64,000 nucleotides of DNA from Chamaelirium japonicum. Taxonomy: Eukaryota > Streptophyta > Magnoliopsida > Liliales > Melanthiaceae. The translations under genes were made by a program, and so were the position numbers. Shown here piece by piece: positions 34,789 through 47,279 of the stretch. Within the stretch, counting starts at the first letter, position 1. Every line of letters begins with the position of its first letter. The notes beneath the pieces were generated by a model. The model ran no database searches. It was not told the origin of the DNA and saw only the letters and a list, made by a program, of their open reading frames with translations. The DNA lies in contig OX393555.1 of NCBI GenBank assembly GCA_947650365.1, positions 15,040,050 to 15,104,049 on the forward strand, written 5' to 3'.

Positions 34789-35905
34789 GCTATCACGTCT
34801 CCCCTAAAAAAATCCACTATATAGAGCTTCCCCTTGTCCATGCTCCTCAAAAATTGCTGCACACTTCTTCGGACCACCTGTAGGCTCCCACCTGCCCGAT
34901 TAGTTGGGGCCACGGGTTTGGAATGTAAAACTTCCTGAGACGCTTCCCTGATGGCCACAATCAATTAGTTATCAGTAGAAGGGGGGAAATCAGCTTGACT
35001 CTGTCTGGGGACGTCGGATGAATCCTCCACGGTGGCAGGCTCCTGATGCAAGGCAAACTTTGGGCATCCACGAGAATCATATGGATTGACTGAGTTAAGG
35101 TGAGTAATCAACGGGGCAAAATAGACAATCCCCATGAAATTTGAATTCAAAACAGGAGGAGATAATCCCAAATCTTGATTAATAGGGGGATCCACGAGAA
35201 AGGCAAGATTATTAGCAAAAGAATCCATAGCTTCCTGCCGGATGATCCGATGTTGCGGGGGGTGTAGTGGAATCAGATCCCGAGAAAATAGGAACCGTTT
35301 CCTGAGGGATCGACGATGACTACTGAGCCTACGACGAGTCACTGGGGCAGCGCTCCGTTGGACTCGGTGGTGCCGGGTGCAGCAACATGGGGGCATCATT
35401 TAGCTCGCTGGAGATAGAACTGACATCGAGGATTCATGCTCTTGCTCCCACCCCTCCCCCTCCTAGATATAGCGTTGGGGAAGGTGGTGAATTTTGGTGC
35501 GAGAGGACCACCGCTTGAATTCGAAGGAGGTAGAGCTGCTGGTTGATGGAGATGAGCCTCTGAGGCGGGATATGGTGTGCGAAGCAGGGTTGGATGAGGA
35601 TGGTACGGTGCACTAGTAAATTTATCGTGCCCCCTTGAGGTCACATTCCACGTCCAACACTGTACCAAATTGTTTTGCCCAAAACGAAAGGGCAGAAGAA
35701 TCCCATGCCTGATGGGGAAGACCGAATATATGGAGCTCAATAGTCGTGGAGGGAAGTCTTCCGACAGAGCCGTAACTCTCCGACCATCTCTCCACCTTGA
35801 TAGAGAGGTCATTGATATCAATAGGGCTGCGAGAAGAGAGATCATAGAGAAGGTGCGTGGAAGGAAATGAGACCCTAAAGACCTTCCCCCGCTCGTCCAT
35901 GACCT
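34789..35905 (-). pseudogene. LINE ORF1 (DUF4283/gag-like), broken
   Basis: Minus-strand segments 35900-35622, 35399-34965 and 34964-34789 share one reading frame, separated by in-frame stops. The first encodes MDERGKVFRVSFPS and ELHIFGLPHQAWDSSALSF. This matches the plant LINE ORF1 DUF4283 pattern of a GLP-x4-W block followed by an FGTVLDVE-type strand. The frame continues into the fragment at 24991-24821 once the LTR is removed. Confidence 0.72.
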
Positions 35906-36010
35906 ACACTGGCCACTGCCAGAAGACCGAGATCGCAGCATCACCTCAATGTTGGGCTCCCTATCGAGAGAGAAGAATGGATGAGAGAGCGTCTAGATCT
36001 AACCTACCTC

Positions 36011-36015
36011 GCAGG
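36011..36015. repeat. Target-site duplication, left copy (GCAGG)
   Basis: The five bases before the 5' LTR are GCAGG, and the five after the 3' LTR at 46221-46225 are GGAGG. One mismatch is consistent with an aged 5-bp copia target duplication. Confidence 0.6.
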
Positions 36016-37966
36016 TGTTGTAGCTCGTGTGTCCTGAGCGTGGATTTTCTGTATTAACATTAATAAAGATGACTTTGGTTATTGCTTTAATTAGAATACT
36101 ACTTTGGTATATGTTAATGCACATATAATAAAAGAACCCTAGGGAACACAGTAGGCCACTGAGGTGCATGGTGTATCCATGCTTGGGAGATTCGGTGGAC
36201 CAAATCTGTGTAGACCTAGAACTAGTTCATAGCTTTGGTGATGCCGGTCGCTTCATCGAGAATAAGCTGTTGCCAGGTAGAGGATGTGGTGAAGTCTCCA
36301 CCACGGGAACGTGGGATTCCCATTCACCTGACCAAGCACGATGAGGTGTTGAACAGGAACCAAGACGGTGCACAGTTTATTGATTCAGACACTAGTGCAT
36401 AAAACCATCTTACTACTATAGATAATCTGTCCTTAACCCTGAGGGACCATATACACTGGGCCAATCAGATGTGTGGTGCTTTGATGTGCCAATGTGTGCG
36501 GATCTTCCATAGTCCAATATCACGGTACGTTGGGTTACCCGGCTAGCGCTTGAGTGACATGTAATCCTACAGGTTATCCGACGTCCAGTATTGGATGTAT
36601 GCGTTTTGATGAGTCAATCTGTCCACACAGTTAACCCAGGTCTGGTGGTTGTCAGTATGACTAATGATATTCTGGATGCTAGGCATAGCACCAGAAGGTG
36701 TGTGGTGTTATAGATGACAAGTCATCAATTCCTAGTCAGATGATCGATTGGGATATGAGTGTGCTCCCCACCGCCCGAGTCATATCATGGCACCAGTAAT
36801 AGGAGGGACTAAGGATTATCAGAGTATAGTAGAGAACAGGGTTATGAGGGAGTAATATAAGTTTAGGATCACTAGAGTTCAACTCGCGTCGCACTCTGGG
36901 TAGTTACACGGGTTAATCGGATTAGGGTTGATTAACGGAACTTTCGGTGTGTCACTGGAACAGTTAATCAGGAATCCGGTTGGAGCTAGAGATCCTGAAC
37001 CCTGAAGGTTCCACCCTGTCGTTGCATATAGGAATTATTCCCCAACCTGGTTGGATATGTTGGATGCGAAGTAGCGCGATGGAGTGCAAGCCTGGAGCCT
37101 AAGAACCTAATTCACATGTGTTAGGGGCCGTAGGGGTATTTTAGTAAATACTGAAATATGGCTCAGAATATATTGAATATAGATCTTAGAATGAGCGGAA
37201 TAATTCCAGGAGCTCATAGGCGCTGACGGAACTTAATTCCGAGTAGCGCAGCTCACTCAATCTCTCTTTCAGTTTTTCACTGTTCGTGAAGGGCGTTTTC
37301 ATCCAGGCTTTACGATAGAGCTGTGGAAACCCTGAAAACCGCCCCCCCTCATCCCTATCCATCTAGGGCCGGCCCTAGCTTGCTTGTAGCACTAGGAGGC
37401 TGGCCTTATAAGAGGATTAGAGAGGGAGGGGCCGACCCTAGCTCTCCCCTCTCCTAAAATCCTAACCCCCTCTCATTTTCTCCCTCTCTGAGGTTTCGGC
37501 CAAGGAAGAAAGAGGAAGAAGAAGGAAGAAGAAGGAGGAAGGAAGGAGAAGGAAGAAGAGAGAAAGAGAAGGAGGAGACCTACCGGCATGCCGTCGACTT
37601 CGTAACGAATTTCTTCGTCGGCTCGTAGTCCTTGCACTCAGAGGTAGGACTTCAAGGATTCCTCAATTCGCAAAGGACAAGGTGCTATCCGACAGCTTTC
37701 CTTGTGATTCATGTGCAGTTCATCATCATTCTGTTCTCTCCGGATCATAGATCCATAAGGTATGATGATTCTAAACACCTAACTAGATGCATGCATGTCT
37801 TTCGTAGATCGTAGTATGCCTCTAGGGTGTCCGTACATATGCTAAGATCATAGATTTGCATATAGATTGTTTTGTAGAATTAATTGTAATGAAACATACA
37901 TCGTATGATCTTCGGATCTATTTTTTGCTTCCTCTGCGGCTCTGATAAGCTGATCCAATTCCAACA
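36016..37966 (+). repeat. 5' LTR of copia family A (1951 bp)
   Basis: TGTTG..CAACA ends. It differs from the 3' LTR by a few percent over the stretch I compared (for example GCTTTAATTAG versus GCTTAAATTAG), plus the MITE and a longer C-run present only in the 3' copy. It contains the GGCCGGCCCTAGCTTGC and GAAGAAGGAAG segments typical of the family. Confidence 0.93.
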
Positions 37967-39923
37967 ATTTATATCAGAGCACGCTTTGGTGTATGTTTCA
38001 TGTATGAATTCGTGAAAACATCATGTGAATATATGATGACATATGTTTTCGTCGGGGTTCAGCGTAGATCATGCATATGGATTGTGCTATGTATCATCTT
38101 TTTGCAGGTGCCGCACTGAATAGTAATCTGTGATTGCATTGCCTCCGGGGGTCGGACCTCGGATTTAATTTTGCATTGATTATTATTGTGCTTGTGGATT
38201 TTAAGGCTCTAGATGGGCGAGGGTGGAGGTTAACCACCCTCGGATCCCTGGCCATGTTTCTAGGATTGTTTTCTTTTTTTTCTAGCGAAATTGTACACGA
38301 ACGAGTACTTGCTCAGAGCGTGTTAGTTTTTCGGTCACAGAAAGAAGGAGATGATGCTATATCCACGGTTCGGGCAAGCGATATCATAGCGTGCAAAGAC
38401 TCGGTGAAAGCGTGCACGTTGACGATGATCGGGATCGTCGTCGGAGATCGTGCAGAATGGAAGAGCAGGATATCTTGGCTGTACTATTCAGGTTCAGGGG
38501 TCGGACCCTGGACTTGATTCAGTTTGGATACTATTTCTGTTGTTCCTCTTTACTTAGTGTTTAGAGAACCCCGATGATAATTTTAATTATCTATCTTGCT
38601 TGTGAGTTTATCTCTAGATCAGGCTTAGGGTTAGTACTTGGCTTATAGATTCATCGGTGTCTCTATATGGTTTTAACACGTGCGAATCCGATGGCTAGCT
38701 AAAAGGAAAGGTGGTAACCGCCCTCGTGGTAGTTCAGGTAGCCAAGTACAGTGCATCGAGATAGACACAATGTTAGATTTGTTAAGAGATAACTAATATC
38801 CCCATAAGAAGTATAATAACCATAGTGGGATGCCTTTTTCTCACATGGTCCTAGCGACCAAGTTAGGTTAGGATTCCACTAAGTGATATCCGTTTCTAGT
38901 TGACGTTTGATGGTAGTGTGAACTTATCATGATTTGGTTATGCCACCATTAGGTTGAGGTCCGGCGGAGGTTGTCGGATGTCCCTATTTGGCTAGCATCG
39001 AAACCTATAATGAGATGAGGTCTACTATGATATCAGGCATCAAATTGTGAATGAGATGTCATTCTAGTGGGAGTCTTTTCCACGTTGACCTTAGGCTAGG
39101 CTCAATATCTTAGGATTATGGGCAAACTAGTGAGGTATCGGGATCCTTGGAATCTATGTAATATGATACTTGTAAGAAAGGCGAAAGCTAAGTATTCGTG
39201 GTAGGGACTAGATATTTTCCAAGGATACTAATGCTTTGCGGGAAGGTTTGTAATCCTAGTGGGAGCATGGTAGACCAGGGTTTAAGTCTAGGAGATCGTG
39301 ACCTTTCTAGATATGCATAAAACCTCATAAAGAAGGGATACGTAAGAGGTTCCCTTCAAAGGGGAGCCCCTGGCCTCCACAATCAACCGGCTAAGGGTCT
39401 GGGTGGGAGGTACACAGTTCGATATTCCCACCGGGTGAGAGCTGTGTTTCCTTCCATGCTGGTTCGCCTAGTGGTTTCCTTCAGAACATGGAGGATGCCG
39501 GTGGCAGTGGGTGACGATTTTTTCTTGCACTGCGGGAGCCTATGAACCCCCTGCCGACACCACCTAGATTTGTGGAAAGCATCCAAAAGCTTGTGTGAAG
39601 CTGCTGTTGCTGCGCACGCGGGTCACATAAAGCTGGCCAAAAGAAGACTGGGAGGTCTTTCAGTTTGCCATGAGAAATTCTGATGAAGACTGGATCGTAA
39701 AAACCTCGTTGGTAGAAGCGGTTGCATGTTCTCACCGAGATGCTGTCTCTAATTCAAGGCCGATAGTCTCAGTGCTCGAGCCCAGGGAATTTAGATTCCT
39801 GGATGTCTCCACTTGAGGTAGTGAAGATATAGCGGCTGGAGTAAACATTATATATTTCTAAATTCCATGAAATAGATTGTAGTAGACCCTATTTTTTGCT
39901 TTAAACCATTGTTTACAGAAATC
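37967..39923 (+). other. Leader of copia family A, with PBS
   Basis: TATATCAGAGC at 37970-37980 is a variant of the initiator tRNA-Met primer-binding site (usual TGGTATCAGAGC), three bases after the LTR. The following roughly 1.9 kb precedes the gag start codon at 39924. The ORF at 38134-38517 has no recognisable domain. The length is unusual for a copia leader. Confidence 0.75.
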
Positions 39924-42900
39924 ATGACCAAGCTCGACCCCCTTGCCTCCATCCTTAATGATAACAAACTTACGGGACCAAACTACGAGGACTGGAAACG
40001 TAACCTGATGCTCGTCCTAAGGGTTGACAAACACACAATTGCCCTAAGTACCCTTCAACCGGCCATGCCGAGACCAAGTGCAACTAAGGCCCAGTTGAAG
40101 GAATGGAAAGACTGGCTAGATGCTAATGAGATGTGCAAGTGCTACATAGTGGCATCCTTGCAAACCGTCCTTCAGAAGCAAGTCGAAGACATGGCCTTCG
40201 CTTCAGACATGGTGCTCTATTTAAAGGAAATGTTCAAGGGTCGCAGTCGAATAACTCGTTACCTGACCATCAAGAAATTGGTGTACATAAAGATGATAGA
40301 GGGGACTTTAGTTCGGGATCATATGCTGAAATTGTTTGGCTATGTGAATGAGCTTGGTTCCTTCGATGTCATTTTGGATGCAGAGATCCAGACCGATATT
40401 TTTCTAGCGTCTCTGTCAGGAACGTTTGAGGGCTTCGTTACCAACTTCAACCTTAACTAGTTGGAGATGTCTAACGCAGAGCTCCTAGCGGTGCTCCAGG
40501 CGACAGAGGACGGGATGAAGGCAGGAGCCCAATCCCTGAACGACAGAGCGGAAGTCTTCTCTGAAAGACAAAGGCAAGTTTTATAAAAGAAAGTCTAAGA
40601 AGCCCGTGAAGATATGGCCAGGTGTAGTCGCAGGTTCCTAAGCAGGATGGTCCGGCAAAGCCCAAAGAAAAATATTTCCGATGCGGTAAGAAGGGGCACT
40701 GGAAGGGCGACTATCGCGCAGCTCCCAAGAAGGCTGAGACATGTATATCTCAAATCCACATAGTGGAATCCCTAGTAGCATCCAGTTGTGCTCCAGTTTC
40801 ATGGATTGTGGATTCTGGTTCCACTAACCATGCCTGCAATAATTTGCAGGGGTTCAAGGAGACAAGAAAACTGGGTGATAGGGAGATAATCCTGAGCATG
40901 GGAACTGAGGCCGTGGCAGAGGCTGAAGTAGTTGGAGATGTCGTCTTGCAGTTTCTTGATGGAAGAAGTTTATTACTTAGAGACATACTTTATGTATCGT
41001 CCTTGAGACGAAACTTAATTTCTATTTCCTTATTGAATAATGAAGGTTTTTCAGTTTTATTTGATGCTTCTGGTGTGTCAATTAAATTGAATGGTTCCTT
41101 TGTTTGTAAGGGAAAGATACATAATGGTTTCTCTGTAATTAACTCCAATCATAAACAGGATAACATAACTGACGCTTGTGTGATTAATTCATCTAAAATG
41201 AAAAATCCCTTAGATAATCCAACACTCCTTTGGCATCTAAGGCTTGGACACATAGCCTCAGACATGATTCATAGGTTGGTTAAGGTAGGACTTTTAAGTC
41301 CAGATTTTTCCGAAAGCCTACCAACGTGTGAGTCTTGCCTGGAAGGCAAGATGACTAAAAGATCTTTCCGAGCCAAAGGTAGCAGATCTCAGGAGGTATT
41401 AGAGTTGGTACACACTGATGTATGTAGGCCCATAAGTGTCCGTGCCATAGGAGGCTTCGAGTATTTCATCACCTTCACGGATGATCACTCGAGGTTTGGA
41501 TACATATACCTAATGCGGCGGAAGTCTGAATCCTTTGATAAGTTCAAAGAGTTCAGAACTGAAGCAGAAAAGCAGACGGGTAAGAGTATCAAGTCTCTTC
41601 GATCGGATCGAGGAAGTGAATACCTATCGGATGAATTTATTGGGTACCAGCGTGAGCATGGGATCGTATCCCAGTTGACTGCACCAGGGACACCACAACA
41701 AAACGGTGTATCTGAGAGGAGAAACCGAACTTTGTTAGAAATGGTTTGGACTATAATGAGTTATGCAATATTGCCACTTAGTTTTTTGGGGATATGCCCT
41801 AGAGACGGCAGCATATACTTTGAACTTTATTCCATCAAAGTCAGTACCTCTAACTCCTTGGGAGCTGTGGTTGAAGCGAAAGCCAAGTCTACAGCACTTT
41901 AGGATTTGGGGTTATCCAGTACATGTGCAGAAGAACAAGTGAGATAAGATGGAGTCAAAGACTAAGGTATGTCTGTTCGTTGGGTATCCAATAGGGACAA
42001 ATGGTGGTTTATTTTATGATCCTGAGGATCGAAAGATTATCGTCTCGACGAACACCGTATTCCTGGAACATGATTATTTAATAGACCATAAACCCACCAG
42101 TAAAGTAGTTCTTGAAGAATTGTTTGGTACTGATGGGAGTACGCAGACAGAAAACATAGTGGGAGCCGATACCACTAAGATAAACGATACTGTAGAATCG
42201 ACTCCTATGGAACCACCACAGGCTCATCATAGTGGGAGGACCACAAGTGCTCCTGATAGATACATTGGAGAAGCCTTCTTGGTAGATCCAGAGTTTCAGG
42301 AGGATGATCCTCTGAACTATGCTGAAGCGATGATATCCTCTGACCATGCAGCATGGCAGAAAGTCATGGAGGCAGAACTGACATCGATGTCCCAAAACTC
42401 GGTCTGGACACTTGTAATACCATCTCACAATATTAACCCTATTGGGTGTAAATGGGTGTACAAAAGAAAAAGAGGTCCGGATGGTACCGTTGAGACTTAC
42501 AAAGCTAGACTAGTCGCTAAGGGTTATACTCAGCGAGAAGGGATCGACTATGGCGTAACCTTTTCGCCAGTGGCTATGCTTAAGTCAATCTGGATCCTCT
42601 TGTCCATTGCAGCCCATTATGATTGAGAGATCTGACAAATGGACGTCAAGACCGCATTCCTCAACGGGGATTTGGAAGAAGACATCTATATGTCCCAGCC
42701 TCCAGGTTTTATCGCAAAAGGTCAGAAAAGTCTGGTGTGCAAGTTGCAAAGCTCCATTTATGGACTGAAGCAAGCATCCAGAAGGTGGAACATACGTTTT
42801 GATCAGGCTATCCAGTCTTATGGATTTGAACAGAACGTGGATGAACCATGTGTTTATAAAAGGAGCGATAAGACTACAATAGTTTTTCTGGTACTTTACG

Positions 42901-43880
42901 TGGACGATATCCTGCTTATTGAAAACGATGTTGGAACGTTGTCTACTGTGCAGGTGTGATTATCCTCTCAATTTGACATGAAAGACCTGGGTGAAGCGAG
43001 TTATGTTCTGGGGATCAAGGTAACTCGAGATCGCTAGAACAAGACTCTCTCGCTGTCACAGTCAGCCTACATAGATACTATCTTGGTCAGATTCAGTATG
43101 CACAACTCCAAGAAGGGACTGGTTCCATTCAGACATGGAATGAAATTGTCCAAGGATCAAGGTCCTAAGACTCCTGAAGAGAGGGCAGAGGTACAGAAGA
43201 TACTTTATGCTTCTGCTGTAGGAAGTCTGATGTATGCTATGCAGTACATGAGACCAGATATATGCTATACAGTAGGCATGATGGGCAGGTATCAGTCAAA
43301 TCCGGGTCCAGGGCACTGGACTGCTGTGAAAATTATACTCAAGTATCTCCGTAGGACGAGAGATTATGAGTTAGTTTACTCTTCATAGGAACTGATGCCG
43401 ATTGGGTATACTGATTTTGATTTTGCATCAGATCCGGAATCCAGGAGATCGACGTCAGGGTTTGTGTTTTTATTAGGAGGAGGAGCTGTCAGTTGGAGGA
43501 GCGTGAAGCAGGGATGCATCGCGGATTCGACGACAGAGGATGAATACGTTGCGGCGTACGAAGCAGCTAAGGAGGCGGTGCGGCTCAAGAAGTTCCTCAC
43601 AGACTTAGGATGTGTACCAGGAGCTCAAGATCCTATTGTTCTTTACTGAGACAATAGTGGAGCGGTAGCACAATCCAAGGAGCCAAGATATCACCAGAAG
43701 AGTAAGCATATCGAGCGAAAATACTACATTATCCGGGACTTGCAGAAGCGAGGGGAGGTTGCAGTGACTCAGGTGGCGTCTGCAGATAACATGGCCGACC
43801 CTTTCACAAAGGCGTTATCGACCAAGGCTTTTGAGAAGCACGTGGATGCCATGGGAGTTAAGACTGTTATTCCCCGCTAG
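39924..43880 (+). pseudogene. Copia gag-pol polyprotein, broken
   Basis: Gag starts MTKLDPLASIL with UBN2-type blocks (LTGPNYEDWKRNLML) and a stop at 40458. The zinc knuckle has lost two cysteines: YFRCGKKGHWKGDYR has Tyr where the first and last Cys belong. Protease WIVDSGSTNHAC is at about 40804. GAG-pre-integrase LWHLRLGH is at about 41229. The integrase is at 41410-41740 (HTDVC, FTDDHSRFGYIY, DRGSEYL, NGVSERRNR), with a frameshift near 41780. The RT is at 42400-43010 with intact YVDD, and the RNase H at 43400-43860. From 41949 to 43880 everything is in one frame, interrupted by stops at 42624, 42633, 42957, 43035, 43386 and 43647. Confidence 0.92.
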
Positions 43881-43894
43881 GCCAAGTGGGAGAT
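43880..43894 (+). promoter_or_regulatory. Polypurine tract of copia family A
   Basis: AAGTGGGAGAT immediately precedes the 3' LTR start TGTTGTAG at 43895, and lies a few bases after the polyprotein stop (43878-43880). This is the expected plus-strand priming site. Confidence 0.8.
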
Positions 43895-46220
43895 TGTTGT
43901 AGCTCGTGTGTCCTGAGCGTGGATTTTCTGTATTAACATTAATAAAGATGACTTTGGTTATTGCTTAAATTAGAATACTACTTTGGTATATGTTAATACA
44001 CATATAATAAAAGGACCATAGGGAACACAGTAGGCCACTGAGGCGCATGGTTAGGGATGGCAACAGTGCGGTTTCGGTGCGGTTTTGGGCAAAACTGAAA
44101 CCGCACCGCAATACCGAAACCGCATCGCACCGCGACGGTGTACCATATGTAAAACCAAAATCACACCATGCGGTGCGGTGCACCACGGTTAAACATTATA
44201 ATGGTCTAAACGGTGTGATTTTTTGTGATTTTGGGCAAAACCGAAACCGCACCGCAATACCGAAACCGTAAACTAAAACCGCACCGCACCGCGACGGTTT
44301 TATATTTTGGCAAACCAAAACCGCACCATGTGGTGTGGTTTTCTGTAGTTCACAGTTTTAAATCGCACCGTTGCCATCCCTACGCATGGTGGATCCATGC
44401 TTGGGAGACCCAGTGGACCAGTTCTGTGTAGACCTAGAACTAGTTCACAGCTTTGGTGATGCCGGTCGCTTCACCGAGAATAAGCTGTTGGCCGGTAGAG
44501 GATGTGGTGAAGTCTTTACTATGGGAACGTGGGATTCCCATTCACCTGACCAAGCATGATGATCGTGTTGAACAGGAACCAAGACGGTGCACAGTTCAAT
44601 GATTCAGACACTGGTGCATAAACCATCTTACTACTATAGATAATCTGTCCTTAACCCTGAGGGCATGTACACTGGGCCAATCAGTTGTGTGGTGCTTTGA
44701 TGTGCCAACGTGTGCGGACCTTCCATAGTCCAATACCACGATACGTTGGGTTATCCGGCTGGCGCTTGAGTGACATGTAATCCCTACAGGTTATTCGACG
44801 TCCAGTGCTGGATGGGTGCATTTTGATGAGTCAATCTGTCCACACAGTTAACCCAGGCCTGGTGGTTGTCAGTATGACTGACGATGTTCCGGATGCTAGG
44901 CATAGCACCGGAAGGTGTGTGATATTATAGATGACAAGTCATCAATTCCTAGTCAGATGATCGATTGGGATCTGACGGTGCTCCCCACCGCCCGAGTCGT
45001 ATCATGGCACCAGTAATATGAGGGACTAAGGATTATCAGAGTATAGTATAGAACAGGGTTACGAGGGAGTAACATAAGTTTAGCATCACTAGAGTTCAAC
45101 TCGCGTCGCACTCTGGGTGGTTACACGGGTCAATTGGATTAGAGCTGATTAACGGACCTTTCGGTGTGTCACCGGAACAGTTAATCAGGGACCGGAACAG
45201 TTAATCAGGGATCCGGTTGGAGCTAGAGATCCTGAATCCTGAATCTTTCACCCTGTCGTTGCATATAAGAATTGCTCTCAGACCTGGTTGGATACGTTGG
45301 ATGCGAAGTAGCGCGATAGAGCGCAAGCCCGGAGCCTAAGAACCTAATTCACATGTGTTAGGGGCCGTAGGGGTATTTTGGTAAATACTGAAATATAGCT
45401 CAGAACATATTGAATATGGATATTAGAATGAGCGGAGTAATTCCAGGAGCTCATAGGCGTTGGTGGAACTCAATTCCGAGTAGCGCAACTCACTCAATCT
45501 CTCTTTCAGTTTTTCACTGTTCACGAAGGGCGTTTTTGTCCAGGCTTTACGATAGAGCTGTGGAAAGCCTGAAAACCGCCCCCCCCCCCCCCCCCCCCCC
45601 CCTCATCCCTACCCATCTAGGGCCGGCCCTAGCTTGCTTGTAGCACTAGGAGGCCGGCCCTATAAGAGGATTAGAGAGGGAGGGGCCGACCCTAGCTCTC
45701 TCCTCTCCTAAAATCCGGACCCCCTCTCCCTCTCTCCCTCTCTGAGGTTTCGGCCAAGGAAGAAAGAGGAAGAAGAAGGAAGAAGAAGGATGAAGGAAGG
45801 AGAAAGAAGAAGAGAGAAAGAGAAGGAGGAGACCTACCGGCACGCCGTTGACTTCGCAACGAATTCCTCCGTCGGCTCGTAGTCTTTGCACTCAGAGGTA
45901 GGACTTCGAGGATTCCTCAATTCGCAAAGGACAAGGTGCTATCCGACAGCTTCCCTTGCGATTCACGTGCGGTTCATCATTGTTCCATTCTCTTCGGATC
46001 ATAGATCCATAAGGTATGATGATTCTAAACACCTAACTAGATGCATGCATGTCTTCCGTAGATTGTAGTATGCCTATAGGGTGTCCGCACATATGCTAAG
46101 ATCATAGATTTGCATGTAGATTGTTTTGTAGAATTAATTATAATGAAAGATACACCGTAGTATCTTCGGATCTATCTTATGCTTCCGCTGCGACTCTGAT
46201 AACATGATCCAATTCCAACA
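43895..46220 (+). repeat. 3' LTR of copia family A, with inserted MITE
   Basis: Same ends as the 5' LTR but 2326 bp long. The excess is mainly the 331-bp MITE plus its 8-bp duplication at 44044-44390. A C-homopolymer of about 24 at 45579-45602 stands where the 5' LTR has about 7. A short duplication of ACCGGAACAGTTAATCAGGG occurs at about 45172-45210. Confidence 0.92.
44052..44382. mobile_element. hAT-type MITE (331 bp, 8-bp TSD)
   Basis: Terminal inverted repeats TAGGGATGGCAAC..GTTGCCATCCCTA, with perfect 8-bp duplications CGCATGGT at 44044-44051 and 44383-44390. The interior is rich in ACCGCACCGC and GAAACCGCACCGCAATACC repeats on both strands. It is absent from the 5' LTR and from the other family-A LTRs, so it inserted after this retrotransposon did. 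Confidence 0.95.
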
Positions 46221-46745
46221 GGAGGATGGTGAAGTTCCTGCAAGGTATCTACCTGCTAAAAGTTTGAACTTAATTTGATCAATAGAGAAAATTTAAGATT
46301 TTGGTATACACCTGCTAAAAGTTTGAACTTAATTTGGGTAGACTTCGAACTCAAACTTTACAAAAAAGTTTTAGGTTGGACTTTGGGCTAGCCTAGTCTA
46401 ATATGCAGTAGAGAGAAATCATGCATGGATTATTGGCTGTTAGGAATATATAAGGTAAGTCTACAGATAGAGATTCAAAGTCAGGAAGAAGAAACCTAGA
46501 ACTTATCGGTTTGTCGTCGAGGATTATGCTTGCACAATGGGGTTTCCGTTGGAGAGGTCTTTTGGACGTTCAGCCCCCTAAAATCCCATGTGGATGGGGG
46601 TTGGGCGGCCGGTTGGAGATGCTCTTAGTCCTCAATTGATATCCTTAAATGCAAAAAAAAAAAAAAAATCTTAAAACTCAACTATATTAAACTAGGACGA
46701 ACCAAAAAAATTCTGGATTTATATTTTAAAAATAAAAAATATACA
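46221..46745. other. No gene; short duplication and possible LINE 5' continuation
   Basis: Begins with the right target duplication GGAGG. CCTGCTAAAAGTTTGAACTT occurs twice (about 46251 and 46309). A poly-A run lies near 46652-46667. If the full copia element inserted into the LINE, the LINE 5' portion should begin here on the minus strand, but I could not recognise it. Confidence 0.4.
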
Positions 46746-46754
46746 AAAAAGATA

Positions 46755-47020
46755 GGGTTATTTTGACTTTGCACCCCAAATTTTACCTTGATTTAAACCC
46801 CCCATATTTTCATTAATTAGACTTTATCTCCCAAAACTAATTGTTCCGTCAGCTCACGCCCCAAAACTTTATTTCTTTTCCGTCAGCTCACCCTTTCTCT
46901 TAGATGGTGAGCCGACGGAACAATTAATTTTGGGGGGTAAAGTCTAATTAATGAAAAAGGGGAGTAAAGTCTAATTCATGGCAAAGTTTTGTGGGGAGGG
47001 GGGCAAAGCCTAAATAACCC
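46755..47020. mobile_element. Foldback MITE, 266 bp, 9-bp TSD (Mutator-like)
   Basis: The ends GGGTTATTT..AAATAACCC are inverted. Inner stretches are inverted too: GACTTTGCACCCC pairs with GGGGGGCAAAGCC, and ACTAATTGTTCCGTC pairs with GACGGAACAATTA. Perfect 9-bp duplications AAAAAGATA lie at 46746-46754 and 47021-47029. A 9-bp TSD points to Mutator-like mobilisation. Confidence 0.85.
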
Positions 47021-47279
47021 AAAAAGATAAGGGCCTAAGAGCATGTAGTATGTACACGGGTTCCACCAAGGCTCAAAAAGAGCGTCCAGCGATCTCGCCA
47101 ATGGTGGGGGTCACAGGGTGGGGCCCATCACAACGCCTCAACATTTGTGAGCCCAAATCGTCCTCAAGTCAAATGGGACACATGTGTTTGGCTCTCAGTG
47201 TTTCACATCGCAGTTGCAAGATGGAGATCGTGCGGTCCAAATGAGAGACCCGAACCGACTTTTATCCCCCACCTGCAGC

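Larger units (their letters stand above)
19250..36015 (-). mobile_element. L1-type LINE split by nested insertions
   Basis: One minus-strand non-LTR retrotransposon explains three separated pieces: ORF1 at 35905-34789, the ORF1 C-terminus at 24991-24821, and ORF2 at 22697-19250. The first two junctions flank the plus-strand solo LTR at 24992-34788, and the last two flank the minus-strand solo LTR at 22698-24767. Joined without the LTRs, the ORF1 reading frame continues across the first gap. The ORF2 start context (CCTATGAAGAT) sits right of the second LTR, and its continuation ATCTCCTGGAATGT sits left. The 5' end is interrupted at 36015 by the full copia element and may continue beyond 46221. 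The 3' end is not defined. Confidence 0.82.
36016..46220 (+). mobile_element. Full-length Ty1/copia retrotransposon, family A
   Basis: Contains a 5' LTR (36016-37966), PBS, about 2-kb leader, gag-pol (39924-43880), PPT and 3' LTR (43895-46220). The domain order protease, integrase, RT, RNase H identifies copia. Both LTRs begin TGTTGTAGCTCG and end CCAATTCCAACA. The element lies in the opposite orientation to the LINE it interrupts. Coding is broken by stops and at least two frameshifts, so it is not autonomous now. Two other LTRs of the same family sit in the same LINE. Confidence 0.93.
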
